64,000 nt of DNA, from positions 2,312,501-2,376,500 of the forward strand of contig JAPFBL010000049.1 in the NCBI GenBank assembly GCA_026182355.1. Direction: 5' to 3'. The position numbers and the translations under genes are program-made. The DNA comes from Hermatobates lingyangjiaoensis. Taxonomy: Eukaryota > Arthropoda > Insecta > Hemiptera > Hermatobatidae. The number at the start of each line of letters is the position of its first letter. The stretch's first letter is position 1. Positions 57,690 to 64,000 of the stretch are shown here, one piece after another. The notes beneath the pieces were generated by a model. It saw nothing but the letters and a program-made list of their open reading frames with translations. It did no database searches and was not told where the DNA came from.

Positions 57690-57953
57690 ATACGAGTATA
57701 TGGAACAGTCCTTCGTTAATACATGTGAGATTGAATTTACGGCCTATTATTTTTTTAATTAATTTCTTAGATCCTTTTTCCAAATCTTTAAGAGTCTTTT
57801 AAATTCACCAGAAACTAGGTACATCAGTAAATGCATGGAAAACAAAACATCTAGTATGTATCTAGTACCTGGTGAATTTAAAAGACTTTTAAGAGATTTA
57901 GAAAAGGTATCTAAGAAATTAATTAAAAAAACAATAGGCCGTAAATTCAACCT

Positions 57954-57958
<5 letters not shown>
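57690..57958. pseudogene. Two head-to-head Penelope-like N-terminal fragments
   Basis: The left copy reads on the minus strand: GEFKRLLKIWKKDL, then INEGLFH near 57705. The right copy reads on the plus strand: VPGEFKRLLRDLEKVSKKLI, then KKTIGRKFNLT, into a (TA)n at 57957-57998. The arms 57723-57822 and 57858-57958 are about 90% identical in inverted orientation around a 35-bp centre. A 65-codon minus-strand open frame here is just the antisense of this repeat. Confidence 0.7.

Positions 57959-57998
<40 letters not shown>
57957..57998. repeat. (TA)n tract, about 42 bp
   Basis: An alternating TA run at the end of the right-hand PLE N-terminal fragment. Confidence 0.9.
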
Positions 57999-58000
<2 letters not shown>

Positions 58001-61000
58001 ACTAAAAAATTATAAAAACGAAAAATAAATTAGTAAAATACGAAATCATAAAAAAAATTTACTGTGATTGAATGATGTTAAAATAGTGTATGTTATCAAA
58101 TGAATAATTTTAAATTCAAACATCCATTTGAATTATTGTTGATGTTTTTTTTAATAATTTCTTTGAAAATTGTTCTAGTAATATTGACATCTATAGAATT
58201 TTTTGGATTTGTGTTTGCTCTGAAAGTGTTTTTATTGTTAAAGGATGGTTTTAAAATAACCATTAATAATCAAATGACATATTTTACTTTTAACTGATAA
58301 CAGTATTTACATGGGGGCCGCATATAAAGTAACACGAAAGCAATGATAAAAGAGGAGGTAGGCATCCATCTTGTCCCCCATTACACATCCGGTTGACAAA
58401 TGTATCTCACCGATAAGCCCCAAAAATATATTTTTTCCATGTGACGTCAACTTGTGCATATTCCCTTGATGTTAAGACTCACTGCCGTTGATAAATTATA
58501 TATAATGTCTTACCAATGTGCCTTGATATTACTCGGACCCTAAACCACCTTTTTTTTTATCGTGCGCAGTTATACATTAGACTAAGCGACATTCTATACG
58601 GGACCGTGTCATATTCCCTTCGTCAGCCCATTCATCATACTTAATCTAAATCTAATTTTGGTACAGTGGATCAGGAAGCACACTGGTGTGGAACGGACGC
58701 ACGCTTAGTCTGAACTCTAAACCAAATTAACTTGTCCCTCCCTTCCATCTCACTTATCACCAAGTTATTTACTAACAATCGTCCTTTGTCCTCCCTACAC
58801 TCACTGTTTACCATTACTCTTGCACTCAGCATACCAATAAGACAATTTATGTTTATGGCAGCCAAAATTAGAAAGCTTTAATGAACATAGCACACTTATT
58901 GAAGATCCTACAAGTTAACAATTGTCTTTTGTCTTCCCTGCATTTACTCTTTAACATTTTGGTCTTAGTAATATCACTAAGGTAATTTTTAAGACTGACT
59001 TTTTTATTAAGAGAAGCAATTTTAATGAACTAATCACACTTTCCAAATATATTCTTATCAACAATTGCCCTTTGACCTCTCTACATATACGATTTACCAT
59101 TATAATTGCATAAATCGATATCAGCAAAGCAATTTATGATTCTATTGTTTTTTTATGCTTGTTAAAAATTACAAAATAATATCTCAGATTATGGCAGCAA
59201 AAACAACTGAAATATTTCAGAGATAAAACTATAAATAATAACTTTATAATTTAAATTTACTTGTAAAATCATATTAAAAACATGGGAGGAATAATTTTGG
59301 GGAACATCCCTATGACCATCCCCATGCAAGCTCATCTTAGTGCTTAGTGCAGGCTCAGACTTGCGTTGGGCAGCACAGCAACCCTCTTGCTGTCTTCCAT
59401 TAAAACCCTCTCTCTGACTCAAGTTTATGACTATTTCCGTGAACGAATTCTTAAGCCTATCACACATTCCAAACCATAATTACCTTGAGGGCTTCTGAAG
59501 AGGCTCATATTAGTCTTATTGGTGCCAGAATAACTTCTGGATTCAATTTGTTATTTGATTATTTGCTCTATTTATATTATTCAGTTTTTTTAGTTACATT
59601 ATTTTTTGTCCCTTCCCCTCCCTGCGTATGTTGGCAGAACTTTTACTGTGACCCCTACAAAGGGATTCTCCAATGTTGGTTGCCTCTTCAAACTGGTCAC
59701 ATCTCCACCTTTGATAACAATGATTTATCAAAATATCAAAGTAAGTTTTTTAAGGTTTTCTAAGTGTTACCTTTTTGAATTTGGTTTATTTAATACTCAG
59801 GGATCTTTCCCGTATTAAATTAAATTTTATATATATATATATATATCTATGTAACGGTGTTTCTAAAGTAATATTTACATATTATACTCTAGCAACAAAG
59901 TAATAAATAGCCATTGAGAATTCAAATAGAGATTACCGATGAGAATTAAGAATGCTATTGACAGAAAGAATATGGGCACTAAAAGAAGCACTTTATCAAG
60001 AAAAGCTTTTACCATGTTCAGATTCAAAGTGAGATTATGGCTGAAGGGACGAAGAAGGAGGGTGGTAAACTTTTTGCTGCTCCTTTGGAAACTTGGGATC
60101 CCCATCAGAAGCGGGGCTCTGCTGGACTTAAGGCCTAATGAAACAAGACCCTTACCTAACTGGCTTCAATCCACCTAAACACAAACTACTTATTCATTAT
60201 ACCTAGTATAATTTGGTAAAGAAGTAATTAATTTTTGCCCTTGTCGGTAGATAAAGCAGAACCACCTCGTAATCTTAATTTCTTTACTAATACATTAAAC
60301 AATATATATTTTTTTTCAAAATTTCCATTTATTTGACATTCTTATTTTTGCAATGACCTTTCAAGTAAGTGTAGGATATGTTGCTACTACTAATTAATGG
60401 AAATTAAAAGTAAAAAGAAATTAATATTTTATGAATACTGATAGTAAAAAATATATTTTGTGATTTAGACAGATTACATGTTTTGGCGTTCCCTGAATCA
60501 ATTTTGATATATATTTATAGATTTAGATGGGTGTCGGTGGGTGGTATTTTGTACTGGCATAAAACCGGTATTTTAGACAAAATTTTGTTCCTCCATTTGA
60601 CTGATTCTACTGACATTTAAATTCTTGATAAGGAAATGAACTCCATTTCTCATGTGTCGAATAGCATCATGTTAAAAGTAAATGGGCCCTAATTTTGTCA
60701 TGGTCTTTTCAAACTCTAAATTAAATCTAGAAATTGGAAATTGCGTATTTAGTTTTACCTTAATACTAGAATTTCTTGAAAAAAAAAAATGGATCATTGC
60801 AAAGGGTGATACCAAAAAAATTGACAATTAATATACTCCACCTGTGGTAGCTGACAATTTGTTATGTCATTAGTCACCCTATTTAATCTCTAAGTTCAAC
60901 ATGATAATTTATTAAAAGTATTCTTCCTTTTCAAATTTGGACAATAATCAATTAGTTATTAAAATAATTGATACTTTAAGATAATTAATTTCAAAAACTT

Positions 61001-64000
61001 GCATAACGAATTACATCACTTAAAATAAAATGTACTCAAAGGATATAAAATCAAATTATGTAACTATTTGTAATATTTTCAATTTATTTATCATGAACCT
61101 TTCATAAACTTTCCTTAAATGTATTACTTTTACAATGAATCTGTATGTTTTTTTTTATTTTATTATTAATACTATAAAAAATCCAACATTCCTATTCCGT
61201 ATCATTTATACAGGCTGATTGAAAACAATCCATTTAACAAAATATTAATGGTTATTTTATTTCACACTTTTATATTGATTTCTTATATTTTATAGAATTT
61301 CTTAATAGATAACCAGTTGGGAGGATAGCAGTAAGTATAAATAACTACCTTAACGTTACTGCGCCTAACTGATAATACAATTATTAAATGGGACAGTCTT
61401 TAGCAATACATTTACTTTTTCAACGAGATTAACAAACAGTTCACCCAAATGTAAAAATATTTCAGATATTTTTAAAGTAATTTCGAAGAAGTATAGGTTA
61501 CACAGGAGAATTTAAGTTTTTATTTAAGTACAGCTATGTAGAGACGCAAATTATTGTTATTAATTATTTAATAATTCTTTCAGTTTTTAATAATACTATG
61601 ATAATTTTAATAATAAAATTATTAATTTTAAATTTTAATAATAAAATTTAGAACAATTTTATTATTAAAAATGTAAATTTCGTTAGAAAGCAATTAAATG
61701 TTATCTTTGTATATTTTACAACTTCAGTTTTAAAATGTCCGTTTCATATTATGTCACATGGAATATGCCTTCTTAAATAATAATAGTAGTCGTTCATCAG
61801 AAGGTGGTCCCTCTTTTATTGTAAATTCTGAACTTAAAAAAGTATAGGACAAATGGTAAAAGGAAATGCAATTCTTAGGACACCTTAGTCTGTTAAATAT
61901 TAAATTCAATTATTAAGACAGTATAATTGAATGACCTAATGGTTGGGACCTCCTAGTGAAAATAACAAATATTTATATGTAGTATTTGCATGTCAAACGA
62001 TTCAAATTACCTTGATAATTAAACAACAGGTACTCATGAAGCAGATACGCACACTTAAATTTCCTAATTTTTTATTCAACTATCATCAAGATAAACAAAA
62101 GTGGGAAACTATTTGGACACCTAAAGAAATGATAGAAGCCCAACAGTGTTGTCACACATATACTCGGTTAAAGACGAGAAAGAAGAATAATTTTTAGAAT
62201 ATATGAAAAAAAAATCAAATAACAAACGTTCTAAAAAAAATATAAGGAAATTAGTGGAAAATTAAAAAATGAAATAAAATTAATTAATATATATAAGAAA
62301 CCGAATATTTTGAAAATAAATAAAAAAACATTATTTTTTTTTTTAATTTATACCTGGAGTACTTCGTGTATTCAACATCCAAATATGTGTTAGTTAGAAG
62401 CTTGAAGTTTGAAGTTCTTACTGTTTCAGGGAACTAGTCGTACACCCTAAAACCTGCAGCCTGCAACCATTATTAAAGGGAATACCGTGGCTGTCCTGTC
62501 GGACCAGTTTGATTTAATGTATGTTATACATTAGTATAATTACATATATATTGCACATTCAATGGGTACCGTTTCATTATATACGGTGAAAAAACTGACA
62601 CTACCTACTTTACGTTGTCATCTTCAGCTTCTTCATCATCATGTATAAACACGGCTCACACGGCCGTCAAGTAAGGACAGACAAGCAAAAAGTCTGCCAG
62701 ATTAAACAGTGCTGCTGCCAACTAAAGAGGGAAAGGAAGGGTGTTTAAAAATAAATGGAACAAACAAAACAGGAAAAAATAATAACCCGTATAATAAATA
62801 ATACAATAATAGACAAAATAATAAAAAAAATAAGTAAAATATTTGTATACATTGAATAATAAACGCTTTTTTTATTCCCTCCATGTTCAGAAAGCTATAC
62901 CTACATCCTAGTAGATTTGCATCCTTTGTAATGATCGTAAAAGCCATGAATTCCATCTAACCCACTTAAAAGAATTTTTTTCTGAACAAGGTTATACCTT
63001 CTCTTATATTGGTAATCCCGTTTTTTCTATTGAGTTTTTTCAACAAACTGAACCTAGTAAAGGTCGGATAAAATATCCGTTTTCATTACTACTTATTTCT
63101 CAGATATCCTTACGCATTGTACTGTTATTAGGGAGTTTTTATCATTCCATCTTCTTCGTCATCTTTACTTCGTCATGTTTTTCTATTTCTTATTAAAAAA
63201 ACCTCCAAGTTAAAGAATATTTCATCCATATCACCCCTAAGTCTCCTAATCTTGCAACGAAACGGAAACAATGTGGAAGTCGCAGTTGTCAAACATGACT
63301 CATTATCAACTTCAGTTTTTCCTTCGTTTCCATTTTTAACTATAATAGCTCCTCAAACAGCCTGCACTTTCCATAATTTCAACTACCGATTAGATTGAAA
63401 TCAGTTTGATGCCTTTTACGTCGGTTTGACTTCAATTAAGCTCTACCTTTTGAATGAATTGTCACAGATCCTCTATTAATCCACACTGTAAACTTCCTTT
63501 GCTATAAATTGAAATTCTTATGCCTCTTTTTCAATAAATCATACCATTACGGAAGGCACATATTATTTCATACCTGTGACTCTGGGAAGAACCAGCTACA
63601 AGGTTCAAAAAAACCTACTCTCAATTTTTAAATTTCTTACTGCGGTTTGTACATTGATTTTTATTTTACTTGTTTATTGCAAAATACTTTTAAGTTAAAA
63701 ACGTATCAAAAACTAATTTTCTTGAAATTAAACGCAGGTACTCTACAATACAAAAAGACAAAACGTGTACCAATAACTTAAACGAATAAACTAAAACTTT
63801 TTTTTTTGTTGCTCACGTGTGTGAAGACAGAGTGAGTTACTAGTTGCTTAGTAAATAAGAAAGAAAAGTTATTGAAATAAGAATGATCGTCAACTAATAC
63901 TGCGTCTTATATTAGGGATTGTTAATAAGTGTGTTTCTATTCGGACAAAATAGTAGTAGTACTACCCTAATTAGCACTATTAGTATTGTTATTGCACCTA
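57999..64000. other. AT-rich intergenic DNA, nothing firm
   Basis: No gene family is recognised. Less AT-rich patches at 58310-58870, 59280-59470 and 60000-60180 hold short open frames without clear motifs. A (TA)n tract lies at 59831-59846. The rest is low-complexity AT-rich DNA. Confidence 0.55.

Noticed and set aside
57759..57956. 65-codon minus-strand frame as a gene
   Set aside because: It runs through both arms of an inverted PLE N-terminal repeat, so half of it is antisense.
59939..60178. Plus-strand frame of 79 codons, basic, as a small protein
   Set aside because: Low-complexity basic stretch without a recognised domain; the other strand is also open.

Overview
The window looks like AT-rich, gene-poor intergenic DNA from an invertebrate with a repeat-rich genome. 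An arthropod, perhaps an insect, is my best guess; that is inferred from the mix of Penelope-like, jockey-like and mariner elements and a tRNA-headed SINE, and no sequence here fixes the taxon. I found no convincing host gene, no rRNA, no free-standing tRNA gene and no CRISPR array in 64 kb. Nearly everything recognisable is a decayed mobile element or a simple repeat. Most long open frames are artefacts of microsatellites or antisense shadows of dead elements.

Layout. 1.8-2.4 kb: a 611-bp internally deleted LINE with 11-bp target duplications. 3.2-7.2 kb: a dense cluster of Penelope-like element (PLE) pieces, short (TA)n-associated cassettes and hammerhead-ribozyme-like hairpins. 8.6-10.1 kb: a decayed LINE (RT and RNase H). 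10.8-11.2 kb: a MITE-like inverted-repeat element. 12.5-14.2 kb: two tandem (TA)n-bounded cassettes and a PLE running from the RT catalytic box to the GIY-YIG domain. 18.4-22.2 kb: a jockey-like LINE that has lost its RT core. 29.1-30.6 kb: a hammerhead-like hairpin and copy A of an unidentified dispersed repeat. 36.3-37.05 kb: a mariner deletion derivative. 37.1-39.7 kb: a second PLE cluster. 39.7-40.65 kb: repeat copy B. 41.9-42.2 kb: SINE copy 1. 44.2-46.05 kb: a 1.8-kb TG-rich array. 49.1-51.4 kb: a third cassette/PLE cluster with a perfect 107-bp palindrome. 53.3 kb: repeat copy D. 56.1-57.4 kb: SINE copy 2 inserted in repeat copy C. 57.7-58.0 kb: head-to-head PLE fragments. The rest is AT-rich sequence in which I see nothing.

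The most interesting theme is the PLE system. At least three PLE lineages are present. Several loci have a 5' part inverted against a 3' part, as in twin-primed insertions. Sense-strand hairpins resembling hammerhead ribozymes lie 140-290 bp downstream of three endonuclease domains. A family of roughly 120-165-bp cassettes sits between (TA)n tracts and carries the same CTGANGA / hairpin / GAAA core, usually followed by a conserved GTAAGTGTG that looks like a splice donor. These could be solo PLE pseudo-LTRs or small retrozyme-like passengers.
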